A DNA stretch of 64,000 nt from Zanthoxylum bungeanum (Eukaryota > Streptophyta > Magnoliopsida > Sapindales > Rutaceae): contig SKCR01049631.1 of the NCBI GenBank assembly GCA_019454045.1, positions 1-64,000 of the forward strand, in the 5' to 3' direction. Numbering within the stretch: position 1 is the first letter of the stretch; the number at the start of each line of letters is the position of its first letter. The translations under genes were made by a program, and so were the position numbers. Positions 11,227 to 22,229 of this stretch are shown piece after piece. The notes under the pieces are model-generated. The model was given only the letters and a program-made list of their open reading frames with translations. It was not told the DNA's origin and ran no database searches.

Positions 11227-11251
11227 GGTTGGATGTGGAATACGTCCAACC
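11227..11251 (+). other. Perfect 7-bp hairpin in the Tat1 LTR
   Basis: GGTTGGA, an 11-nt loop, then TCCAACC, followed by GGGTATGCGAAGTCC. The same element occurs in each Tat2 LTR repeat as GGTTGAA, an 11-nt loop, TTCAATC, where both sides of one base pair have changed together. Confidence 0.55.
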
Positions 11252-12013
11252 GGGTATGCGAAGTCCTATATTGAAAACATTCAAGTTCTTTGGTCACATA
11301 TTTATTATTCCGCATTTAATTTCTGTTTATTGTTGTTTTATTGTTCCGCATTTGTTTTGTGTTATTTGTCTTCTTTGTTATTTCACATACTTGTCTCTTC
11401 AGTTATTTATTGTTATATGCATTATTATATTTCATGCATGTTAACATTGGGTTAATGATTGCGTTCTGTTAATGCTTGAGTGTTGCCTCTCGTGGTATAT
11501 CGGATGGAAACCCAGACGTAAATTCTGTAGCCGAATCCGAATGGACGGTAGTGCTGTCTGTACTTGGGATACAACTCCACGTACCGCTTGAGGAAACATT
11601 CACGCATATGTTCATGGAATTGTGTGCTCGCTTTTATTTCATTTACTTCTATGTATGTTTACCGTTATGTCGATTTACTTTTATGCATGCAAAATTAGAT
11701 AAAGGTCATATGCGAACTTAGATATAGGTTGTATGCAAACTTAGAGGTAGGTTATTCTTGCGTATGTATGTTGCGTAGACTTGGTTCTATTATCGATTAA
11801 ATCCGTTCATTACAAGAGGCATAAGTAAGGGACCATTCTGAACCCAACAGTTTGAGGTCTTCCCTTGCGAGGGGTGAGTGTGGCCTTAAATCATTTCCCA
11901 GTTCACGCTCGGTGGCGACTCCTTTATTCTCCGGTTTAGTCCCCCGTAGGCTACTCCGAAATCTCGACCGGGCCGCGAGCCTATAACAGCGTTGCCGATT
12001 TCTGTGTCCTACA

Positions 12014-12979
12014 ACGGTGCTTTGCTAGAAGCCAACCATGTCTTGTAAATTGGTGAGAACGTGGTACGGGGTATGCACTTATTTGGATAGTCTGATGACT
12101 GTATTTACTGCCAACATATCCAGGAATCTCTTGGGTCACCTCCCAAAGATGCACCAATGACATTTGACTCGATAGAATTAATATGAGATTAATTAAGAGA
12201 GAGAAAATTAATCTGGGATTAATTACGGTAAGAATTTATCTGGGATTAAATTCGTCTAGAAGAGAGAACGTGATTAATTTAGAATGAATCGATTAAATAA
12301 TATATTGGATATATTAATTGAAATCGGATTTCAATGAGGAATTAAAATTGGATTTTAATTCGGGCAAACGAATTAATTTGGAATTAACTCGTAAGCGACT
12401 ATTGTAATAATTTTGCTAGGCATTATTATTTAATTAAAATTGGATTTAATAATTTCACGACGAAAAATTCGTTTAATCAGATTAAACGAACTCGGGCCCA
12501 AAGCTTAGTTGTGTGTTATGTAAGCCAACTTAAATTTGGAATTTAAAGTGGTACGACCCACAACTTACATCACTTGTCAATTTGTGATGGAAGTGGTTGG
12601 CAAAAGTAATTGGATTATTTAATACACACAACAACCAACTTGACTCACTATTCACACTTCTTTCTTTCCTCTCCATCACCATTGCTGAATCCTATCTTCT
12701 TCATTGGGAAAATGTTTGATTCAAAAATTGGTCAAGCTAGCACTTGGAGAGTTTATTAAGGTGATAGGGAAACTCACCCAAGGGTTTGGAACTCATCATA
12801 AAGCTTGGAGCTTCATCCAGGCAAAGGATTTTTTGAAAATTCTCAACCGATCGATGTAAGTATTTCCGCAACTTACTTGTTATATTCACACACAAATCAT
12901 TGCTTAGAGATCTTGTGGCATGTGTAGGACACTAACAATGTTTGAGTCGTTTTCGCCACGCGAGGAAATGGTTCCTACA
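12014..12979 (+). repeat. Right part of the 5' LTR of copia element C
   Basis: The segment runs from the Tat1 boundary to GGTTCCTACA at 12979, immediately before the primer binding site. Its beginning (TGCTTTGCTAGAAGCC) aligns with the B-family LTR sequence GCGCTTTGCTAGAGGCC, which identifies it as an LTR interior. Confidence 0.82.
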
Positions 12980-12981
12980 GT

Positions 12982-12993
12982 TGGTATCAGAGC
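12982..12993 (+). other. Primer binding site of copia element C (initiator tRNA-Met type)
   Basis: TGGTATCAGAGC, one to two bases after the LTR end, is the canonical plant copia primer site complementary to the 3' end of initiator tRNA-Met. It fixes the 5' LTR boundary. Confidence 0.93.
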
Positions 12994-14617
12994 GAGGTTG
13001 AAAAGTACTTTTAACCTTTCTTATTTTCTTATGAAAATATTTATGTTTTTATTTATTTATATTTGATATAAATAATTTTTGTATGTTGTCATGAGTAGGT
13101 ATATTTTTATGTTCATGAGATGAATGTATTGCATTAGTCGTAAATTTTTCCAACTCTTACTTTTTGTTATTTTGATTTTGTGAATCTAAGGCCATAAGGC
13201 CATTTTTTATAAAGTTTTTATGTAAATTTTTTGAGTTGTATCAATTTTTATGTAAATTGGAGAATTGATGTCGTCACTACAATACAAGAAGATGTTCCCG
13301 CACATACCATTCCGTGGAGCAAGTTTTCAAGACAAATGGATGCCTTGGTGAATGTTTGTACTAATTAGATTAGTATAGAAAAAATAAGAACCCGGTCAAT
13401 GCAAGTTTTTTTGTTATATATATGTTTTATTCGAAATGTTTGAATAACATGTCATATAACTTAGGGTGCCTACTCTTGCATTTTCAAATGCCATAACATG
13501 TTAGACATTCATAATTATTCTAGCCATAAAATTTGATTTTATGAATTTTACTGAAGTTAAATTAGTAGATATTATGCATGAAAAATTAATTAATTAGATT
13601 AATTTTTTTAATGGTTTAAAAAATTGGAAATTCGAATTTAATTTATATGGGCTTTATAAGTGCAATATATTTTCCCTTGGTATATCGGATGGAAACCCGG
13701 AAGTAAATTCCATAGCTGATTCCGAATGGACGGTATTATGGTCTCCACTCAGGATACAATTCCAAGCACAGTTGGAATTTATAAGATGCTTATATTAATT
13801 AAACAGTTTAATTAAAATTTTATCCTTAATATGAATTTCAATTTTTAAACTTGCTAATGAGCTAAAATTTTAAGAGTTAAAATTAATTTTAATAGTTTAA
13901 TTAAACTTGTCAGTGAGCTAAAATTTTAATAAGGTCACTAAAGTACACTTAGTTAAATTATTATAATTAAGTGAAATATTAGTTTGGACTAAAAAGAATT
14001 AGTGAATAAAATTTTAAAAGTTGAAATTGGATATGTCATTAATTTTGTACTAGTGGAAATTGAGTTATAGTTTAGCCATGCATTAACTTATAGACACTAG
14101 TGGATTAAGATATTAGATATTTTAAGTAGAAACCTTACTTTTAAAATAGTGAGTGGAAGAGGGATATACGAAAATATATCCCGCGATCTCCATTGTTAGT
14201 CCTAAAACGTGAGATTCAAAAGGCACCTCAAGACAACATTATTATCGTCCCCCTACGGATGCTGTCCATTTTGGGTCAATATTAAGTTTGGATTTCGAGA
14301 AGATAGTAACTCTAGATGTATCTGGTGAACTGACCTACCATACGACGGCACTTCACTAGTTAAGCCCAAGGGTCCCAAAATAACGGGTTACACTAATAAA
14401 GAAATGATTAAATGTTAATCAAAATTCCTTGATCGAATCAAACGGTGGTTGATTAATATATGAACAAGAGTTATTCCCTTATATATTAATCAACTGAGAT
14501 TATCTCAATCTATCATGTGAATATTTGACCTACCCTACGAAGAAACTTATTTGTGGAATGATAGGTTTCTGTGGCATAGTAATTAATTTTAGGTTTCTGA
14601 TTCATTATACATGGTAC
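12994..14617 (+). other. Leader of copia element C
   Basis: About 1.6 kb of AT-rich, non-coding sequence between primer site and gag. Positions 13679-13770 (GGTATATCGGATGGAAACCC and onwards) match a segment of the Tat LTRs (11493, 44853, 53047), an unexpected piece in a copia leader. Positions 14205-14400 contain a stretch (CCCCCTACGGATGC, GAACTGACCTACC) that I do not recognise. No gene is apparent. Confidence 0.6.
14613..14617. other. Left target-site duplication of copia element B (GGTAC)
   Basis: GGTAC immediately before the LTR is repeated at 24292-24296 immediately after the second LTR. Five base pairs is the usual copia length. Confidence 0.93.
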
Positions 14618-16707
14618 TGTTGGACAATTATGACCCATAGCAACACTATTTGTACAGATCACGGTGTTGTTGTACAAATTAACTATGTGACAAAGGAGAT
14701 TACACTCTTATCATTTGTGATTAGATCTCCTAGATGTATAAATGATAGGAGGTCCCTGTGATTTGTTCCTAAACGGAGAATGATATGAGACAGTATCAGT
14801 CCACGAAGGATAAATCATTAAACATCCCTAGTCAGAGTATTATCGAGATTGGACATCGATAAATACGTAAAAGACTAGTATTACACTTGTACACGTTGTG
14901 AGGGCACAACGGCATAGTTCTCATATATTTGGGTATAGGATACTCATGCAAGTGTAATAGGAGGTTGTGTTTTATTGATGGTACGGGAAATAGCTTCGCT
15001 CTAGATAGACCCCTACGGAATCCCATTGGTAGTATGACTATGTGTCTATGGGAGTCTGCAATCAGGGTAGGTGTATTTGGTCTTAACCTGAAACTTGCAC
15101 CGTTAATACTTACGACAATCAATATACTTTGGTTGAGGTCGTCCAGGGCTTTGACAGGTTCTGTGTACGCCAATGATGGGTATATTGAGAATCGTAGTGT
15201 GTTGGTGTGATGTTAAGACGGAAGTATCACTCCAGTCATATGGAGATGATGGTCACATAGGATATGAAACTCGTTCTCTTCAATGCTCGAGCTATCGGGA
15301 TATTATGACTAGGTCGTGTATATCCGATTATAGAGACTAGTTGCCAGACATTCGATATGTGCTTCGTACGGGGCAGACACAATTCCAGCCCCAGGCCTAG
15401 CACGTGAAGATCCGATACTGGATCGACATACATAATACTACGGTATACTACGCTTGATATAGATCATTTATTCATGTAAGGATATTTTTGGAGAATTGGG
15501 TAGGCATGGCGCTTTGCTAGAGGCCAACCTTGTCTTGTAAATCGGTACAAACGTAGTGTTAGGTGCTTACGTGTTCGGATTGTCCGATGACCGAATTTAC
15601 TGCCAACATATCAAGGGATCTCATGGGTCGCTTCCGGAAGATTCACCGATGATGTATGACTCGCACTTTAATTAATATGGGATTAAAAGAGAGAGAAAAT
15701 TAATCTAGGATTAATTAAAAGAGAGAGAAAATTAATCTGGGATTAATTACGGAGATATTTTATTTGGGATAAAATATTAATTAAAAGAGAGAGAACGATT
15801 AATTTAGAATTAATCGATAAAATAATATATTTGATATACTATGCAAAATTGGATTTCGACGCAGAATTGAAATTAGATTTTAATTCGGGCGAACGAATTA
15901 ATTTAGAATTAATTCGTTAGCGATGTGAATAGTGATTTTGCTATGCGTAATCGTTTAATTGCGTCGCAACAAAAAATTGGTTAATTTGGAATTAGCAAAC
16001 CCGAGCCCAAGATTATTTGTGAGCGCATTCGCATTTCGAATTCGAGTGCGGCACGCAAGTCAAATCAAATGTCAAATCATTAGTCACATCAAGCGTCAAA
16101 TCACATGTCCCTTTGAGTGATGTGACAAGTTGACAATTGATTGATGTGAGTTGATGTGTATTGATTGACAAGCATTTAATGCTTACTTTATGGAATTAAA
16201 AAATTGTAAATGGTTTATTAATTTTGGAAATTATAAAAACCAAAATGCATTTTTTATTTCCTCACTCTCTCTCCATTTTCGGTCTTCTCTCTTTTCCCTC
16301 ATTCTCCTTCTCGGCTTGGAGCTAAAAAATCTGCCTTTGTTTTTCAGCAAAACCGAATGCATAAGAGAAGTGAGTGAGTTGATTTTGTTGCAAAATCTAG
16401 TGCTAGCACACACTTGAGTCATCCTAAGGTGTTAGGGCAGTGTTCTTGTGAGCTTGGAATCCATTTTTGAAGCTTGAATCTTGGAGCTTCCATGGAGTCA
16501 TCAATGGCCGAATTCTTGGAGGAGTTTCACAGCCCAAACCGAGCAGTCCACAAGCTAGAAGAGCCACTGCCGAGCTTCTTGGAGGAGTTGTCTTCTTCGC
16601 GTCGCAAGATTCGGTCAATGTGAGTATATTCTGCACCTCCTTTGATGTGTATTCACTTGTTTCATTGCTTGATTTCATGATCTTGGGACCTAATCTAGAA
16701 ACCAACA
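14618..16707 (+). repeat. 5' LTR of copia element B (2090 bp)
   Basis: Starts TGTTGGACAATTATGACCC and ends CTAGAAACCAACA. It matches 22230-24291 along its whole length. Open frames inside (14832-15210, 16190-16736) recur in the second LTR by sequence identity alone and are not recognised as genes. Confidence 0.93.
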
Positions 16708-16720
16708 ATGGTATCTTGAC
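16708..16720 (+). other. Degenerate primer binding site of copia element B
   Basis: ATGGTATCTTGACG follows the LTR end. TGGTATC matches the tRNA-Met primer site, but the following AGAGC is lost. The position directly after the LTR supports the call. Confidence 0.6.
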
Positions 16721-19500
16721 GTTTAATCAAGCATGAAAATTTTAGGGTTAAAATTGGGTAAACTCGATTTGAGCATGAATTGGTTGAATTGTTTGATTAA
16801 GTATGCTTGAATGAGGTTGAATTGATGTTGTGCATGATTAATTTCAAGAAATTTGGTTGGATCAAATTTTCCTTAAAAGTTTAGGCTTGGCCGAAAATTT
16901 GAGAGCCCTAATGTCTTGGTAATTTTGTTTGTTTGATCATTGGATGATTAAAACAATTGGGTAATGTTGATTTGAGGTTTAATTGGATTGAATTTTGAAT
17001 TGGACAATTTTTCCCCAAATTGTGGCTTGGCCGAATTCTTTGAGAAATAAAATTCATGGTGATTTTTGTTTTTTGATTCATTGGCAAATGATGATTGTGG
17101 ATTCAATTGGATTGAAACCAAATCGGATTGAAAAAACCCCTAATTGCCGAGAATAAAGAAGCATGTATTGGGTTTGATTTTGATTGAATTGTGTTGGACA
17201 CTATTTGATGTTAAAGTGCATGATTAATTAGGCTAATTGATGTTTTAGAAATGTTAATTGGATAATTAATTGTGTATTACACTTAGGTTAATTAATTGTA
17301 GAATTTGGAATTTTATAAGTTAATTAATTAGGCTTGAAATTGGATTTGGGCCTTATAGGTTGTAATTGAGCTTTTGGGCTTTGTTGTACAAAGATCGGTT
17401 TAGGAAAATTTGGTTGGATCCAATTAGGCCCGAAACCGCAACCATAAAGTCCAATTATGACTTAATGGACCTTAATTAATTAATTGGGCCTAATGGGCCT
17501 AAATTGATTTATGGGCTTATGGGGTAAATCTCGGATTGGATTTTGGTTATTGGGTTTGACCCGAGTTGAACAAAAGTCCACGCCTTAAAGAAATTAATTA
17601 AAAGCCCATTGGGCTTTAATTAAATAAACATTGGATGTTAATCGGGCTTTGAGACTCGTAACGATTGAATTTGGAATTTAAGTTGTAAAGGTTCGTTAAT
17701 AAAGTGTAATATTTAATTTGGAATTAAATAGTGAGTTAGTATTAAATACAAATTGAATTGGATTTAATTTTGTAGTTTAATTTAATTCAAGAATTCGTAC
17801 TTTGAGTACTTATTCGCGAAACGAGTTTGACTCGAGCAAAAACAAATCGTTGTTTGAACATTGGATGATCACTAATTATCAGATTAATTAATTGGATTAG
17901 ATTGATTGATAACATGCTTGTGTGAATACATGGTTGCGATGCATGAATAATATATATCAGATGGATATTAGATGGGTGGGGCAATTTTAGAAATTGTTGT
18001 AATAAATTTGATTTATTAATTGGACCTGCGAGTCCAGCCTTATCACCTCCATACTCTTTGTATTCTCTTCTCACCTATTCCTCTCAATGTAAATGAGGTT
18101 TCTTTAGAAGTGTAGTGTAACAGGTAGAAGAAATATTTGTGCTAGCGGGAGAGAGAAAGTGAGAGATTTGATCTAGGATCAATGTGTAAAGTATCCATCC
18201 GCATATCATTATTATTTTATCATATGCGCTTTATTATGTGTTTAAAATGCATGTTTAAGGGTGTATGATGATGAGACCTTAACAAAGATAATAAATTGGT
18301 TGCCAATTTGCACGCGAAAATCCCTCGCTCAATATTAAGCGTCTTTCCTTCCATTGAGTGATTCTCACTCAAGATCCAAGACGGCATTGGTTTGTTGGCA
18401 AAAGTCAAGGCCTTTGTCCGTCGAGAATGTGTTTGAATCACGAAGGCTTTATTCCATGTCAGTGTCTTGTCCAAGTTGTGGTTTGTTGGCCAAAGTCAAG
18501 ACCATTTCTTGTCCATCGACATTGATTACAAAGCTTTCCATGGTCAATGGGTCGCGCTTGACTGGGATCACTAAGTTTGTTGTGCCAAAGCCAAGGCTTA
18601 GTTGATTCAGAGGAAAAAGGTTAGGTAATACATTGGATGTATTGGCATATATAAGATATATGTTTCGGACTTGGATGTCCCCCTACCGGATCTAGGAATT
18701 GGATTGGATCCAATTTATCTTAGAGATATACCTAGTTAATTATCATACAATTTGTTGGCCAAAGTCAAGATTGTGTGATATTTAACGGGATCCTAGCCCA
18801 CTAGGAAACACGGTTTCCCGAGTACTCGACAGAGGGTTAGAGGCTCGCCGAAAAATAGTGGGAGGCAAGAATTGAATTTGCAATATTCATTTAATTACTT
18901 GCCATACGCGCTCAATCATAAATTATTTCGTCGTTAGATTAAATGTTAGTTGGACTAATATTTAAATTGTTGTTTTAATAAACAGTTGGACTGTATTATA
19001 GTTGATTATATAATTGGATTATAGTAATCAATATATTTGAATTAATTAATTTCAATTTACAGTTGATTTTATAATTGGATTATAGTAATCAATGTAATTG
19101 AGGTTAATTAATTTAAATTATATTTGATTGTATAGTTGGACTATAATAATCATTATAATATATAGTACCACAAATCGTTGATTAAATAGTTGGACTATTA
19201 GAATCAAGATATAATTGAAAGATTAGTGTTTAAAACAAATCCTGGGTGAAAATGTATTTAAACGACTTCATTTTTCAAATTGGGAATTATTTCAGGATGG
19301 TCCTGGAAAAATAATAAGTTACTTAATTTGATAAAATAAAATATTAGGCCTAAGCCTGGAGTTAAGCAAATAAGTGGAACATGATATTTGGAATATTCAT
19401 GTAATGATAACTTTAGTGCTTAATCCATTATACTTGTCAAGTGGACTCCTTAATTTCTGAATCAGAACTAAGGATTAGATCCTTAAAGTATGATAATGAA
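16721..19500 (+). other. Long non-coding leader of copia element B
   Basis: About 2.8 kb, AT-rich, without a long open frame. TTGGCCGAA-type motifs recur at 16880-17040. At 18380-18790 a motif of the form TTTGTTGGCCAAAGTCAAG occurs about four times (18390, 18480, 18575 variant, 18750). At 18960-19160 imperfect repeats of TTGGATTATAGTAATCAAT occur. No gag N-terminus is readable, so either the region is too decayed or gag has been lost. Confidence 0.5.
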
Positions 19501-19559
19501 ATTGAAGGATTTTCATGGATCTATTTTAGATCTTTGAAATACTAAATTGCAATAAATAA

Positions 19560-19800
19560 TTCTTGGAGAATTAATGACTATTCTCAAGGAGACAAAGTCA
19601 AACTTTGCAATTAGGCAAGTAGCTCAAGGCGCACCTTACTTCGATATTCTAGAAACTCGAGGCTTGGCCAAAGGCTACTGGAATGTTGAAAAGGGCAAAG
19701 GCAAAATCATTATAATCTTCTAGGAAGATAAAAAGACATATCCCAAGAAGGAATTGAAGACGAGCAAGGCTCTGACTTCAAATATGTTTTTCATAAATAT
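19560..19800 (+). pseudogene. Possible gag C-terminal remnant of copia element B
   Basis: A lysine-rich translation (KGKGKIIIIF, EDKKTYPKKELK) sits where the basic linker around the zinc knuckle is expected, just upstream of the protease remnant. No zinc knuckle is readable. This is weak and rests mainly on position. Confidence 0.35.
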
Positions 19801-19919
19801 GTTCACTACTAGTATTAAAATTGGATTTTAAATACTTAGTATGATACATAAATATATGCATTGATGTTCATAATCTGTTTTGAACAGGATACTAACTTCA
19901 ATAGAGATTTATCTGCGAA

Positions 19920-20060
19920 TTGAAAACGGGACGAAAGTCGCTGTTTTAACCGCAGGTACGTAAGTTTAGGAACTACCCTTTGGGTATGTACGTAAATTAG
20001 GAAACTGTTATAATGTAACTAGTTTGACTAGAAACATTATCTCTATATCAGTGTATAATC
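19920..20060 (+). pseudogene. Protease remnant of copia element B
   Basis: Pieces resembling the protease C-terminal half are readable: NGTKVAVLTAGT near 19922-19960 and NCYNVTSLTRNIISIS near 20003-20052, in different frames. The catalytic D-S-G motif was not found. Confidence 0.55.
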
Positions 20061-20229
20061 CGTTGCGGATATACCTTTATATTCTAGAACACTAAAGTGT
20101 TTTATTATATAAAGATGATATTGAGATAACCACATTAGATGTGAATAACAGTATTTATATTTAGAATATAAATAAATCTCACACGTATAACATGACAAAC
20201 TAATAGCTCAAACTGATTTGATCAGATTG

Positions 20230-20830
20230 AAACTTGTATGTGGCATTGTTGGCTGGGACACAATCAAACAAGACTCGTATATCCACACTTTCGAAGAGTG
20301 GGTACTTGGACTGATTTGATTCTATTCAAATAAAGTCTACGAATCTAGTTTATTGGGCAAAGTGCCTAAAATACTATTTACTTGGTAAAAGTGCCAGTGC
20401 CACCGATTTGTTAGCCCTAGTTCATAATGAAGCAAGTGGGCCCATGAATAGCTAGGCTAGATGTGGATATGAATATTTTGTGACCTATACGGATGTGGCA
20501 TCACATATGGTTATGTGTTTCTTTTGAAGAACACAAATCGAAAACTTTTAGAGTTTCGACACGAATTAGACAAATAGATCGGTTAAAGTATTAAACCGTC
20601 ATGGTAAGACCGTAATGGAAAATACTTAAGCAATAAGTTTTTTGTATAATTGAAAGAGTATAGTATTCTTTCAATGAGGACTCCTCCCGGAACACGACAG
20701 TTTGACGGTGTGTCCGAACAGGATTAACCGAATTTTGTTAGACATGATAAGGTTAATCCCGAGTCGCTCTGAGCTACCATTTCCTTCAACGGATACGCTA
20801 AACAGTGCAAAACTTATTTAGAATAAGGTT
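20230..20830 (+). pseudogene. Integrase remnant of copia element B
   Basis: A zinc-module piece LWHCWLGHNQTRLVYP begins near 20238 (compare LWHMRLGH in element A). Further pieces are ATDLLALVHNEASGPM near 20400, GYEYFVTYTDVASHMVM near 20465-20515 and TPPGTRQFDGVSEQD near 20680-20725, the last holding the catalytic Glu position. Stops and frameshifts are frequent. Confidence 0.75.
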
Positions 20831-21289
20831 CCAAAAATATATGTTTGACAGATAACATATTAGATATGAACGGGAAAGGAACCGGGTTTCACATTCTTGA
20901 TAATTTGGGAATGCTAGGCATATGTTTGGTTGATACCAAACTAAAACCCAAACTGGATAAGTGCCAATTGTAGGTTATCCTAGGGATACCATAAGTATTG
21001 TACTTATACAACTCACGAGAGAACAATTAGATTGTTGCTCACCATGTGGTTTTCCTAAGAGGAATACCGATATGCAGTGGTAAGTAGGAGGATAGTAAAA
21101 CTCGATGAAAATCGGAGTAATACTATTCCTGGCACCGATTCCTAATGGAACACAAATAGTTCATCAAGGATGAAACTATTCCAATAATCTTCGAATACAC
21201 AAGAACCACGTATGCCAAACAACCTAGGGTATGGGTTTCTGATCTCACCTCATAAAGGTGTCTATCTTATTGAGGAATACCAACTGACT

Positions 21290-21720
21290 ACGTATGAGGA
21301 AGTGATACAAGGTATCGACTCCCTATTATGGCAAAGTGCCATAATGTCCGATATGGATTCCATGTCAATCAACTATGTTTAGATACTAGTTGATGTACTG
21401 CAAGGCATTGTACCTATTGGTACTATATAAGTCTTCAAGGAAGATGTACATGGATGGAAACATACCAACGTATAAAGCTAGGCTTTTAGCTGAAAGGTAT
21501 CGTTATCAACATTGTGTTGATTACGATTCAACCTTTTACCTGTTGCCACGGTAAATCCATTTGGATAATGCTGGTTATTCGATCCATATTTGGATTGAAG
21601 CAAGCATTAGGTTCTTGGAATTGTCGTTTTGATGTAATCATAATAGTTTATGATTTAATTCAAAATGAAATAATTCTTGTTTATATAAGGAGGTTAGTGG
21701 GAGCGCACTGACAGTGAATG
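21290..21720 (+). pseudogene. Reverse transcriptase remnant of copia element B
   Basis: Readable pieces are YEEVIQGIDSLLWQSAIMSD (from about 21292), VFKEDVHGWKHTNV (about 21432), and SIFGLKQALGSWNCRFDVII (21580-21650), which matches the GLKQASRSWN block. The segment with YVDD is absent or unreadable; the copy seems to jump from this block towards RNase H, a probable internal deletion. Confidence 0.75.
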
Positions 21721-21879
21721 TCCTGAGTAATGATGATATATCATTTCATGGAAAGGATATTCCCATAATATAATCGGTGAAAGCTTGGCTTTCATGAAAA
21801 CGACTATAAATCGTAACAACGGTACTATAAAAGAAAGTATAACGGAACAGTGAGCTGGAAATCTTCCAAGTAAGATACT

Positions 21880-22205
21880 GTTACCGAATAAACAACAAAT
21901 ACGTGTTATTGCTGCAGCTGAGGCAGCAATAGAAGCCATTTGGGTCGATAACAAATCTAATTAGATTAGATACAGTTCTGTTAGCAGCTGAGCTATGCGT
22001 CAGCACATGCTAAAGAATTAATGGTCTCATCAACGATCCAGATACATACTTTGATAATCATCTGATTCGTTCGGATCATACATCGTGGTGATGTGATGAT
22101 CGAATAAATCGCATCAGATGATATTCATACAAATCCACTGAAGAAAAGCTTTTCTCAGCAGTTTGAGCCAACCGTACATAATTCGGGTGTCAAGCAATCG
22201 AGTGA
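21880..22205 (+). pseudogene. RNase H remnant of copia element B
   Basis: NKQQIRVIAAAEAAIEAIWV (about 21889-21950) corresponds to the conserved TEAEYIAASEAAKEAVW block. The remaining sequence to 22205 lies where the C-terminus is expected, with several stops. It ends just before the purine tract. Confidence 0.7.
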
Positions 22206-22218
22206 CTGGCTATAGGCC

Positions 22219-22229
22219 AAGTGGGAGAT
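22219..22229 (+). other. Polypurine tract of copia element B
   Basis: AAGTGGGAGAT lies immediately before the second LTR and is nearly identical to the tract of element A. Confidence 0.85.

Larger units (their letters stand above)
6972..12013 (+). mobile_element. Tat/Ogre-like Ty3-gypsy element Tat1, 3' part
   Basis: Only the 3' end is present: a short internal stretch, a long set of tandem repeats, a purine tract and a 3' LTR. The layout matches the complete element Tat2 (43066-54857): a CATGCATG-rich stretch, tandem arrays, a near-identical segment ending in the purine tract AAAGTGGGGGC, then an LTR starting TGTAGGCACT. The left part was separated by insertion of copia element A. On the right, Tat1 interrupts the 5' LTR of copia element C; its expected target duplication is ACGGT at 12014-12018, with the partner outside the window. 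Confidence 0.82.
9441..12013 (+). repeat. 3' LTR of Tat1 (2573 bp)
   Basis: Starts TGTAGGCACT and ends TCTGTGTCCTACA. It is clearly related to the Tat2 LTRs in the first 200 bp, in the CGGTGGCGACTCC segment (about 11910) and at the end, but it lacks the 175-bp repeat block. From 9900 to 11110 it is an A/C-rich leader with many CACACA and AACAG repeats. Long antisense open frames here (10654-11164) are a by-product of that composition. Confidence 0.85.

Noticed and set aside
14832..15210. Pair of overlapping 93-113 codon frames, repeated at 22444-22873 and partly at 28013-28231
   Set aside because: They lie inside the copia B LTRs and recur only because the LTRs are copies. No domain is recognisable and the solo copy breaks the frame.
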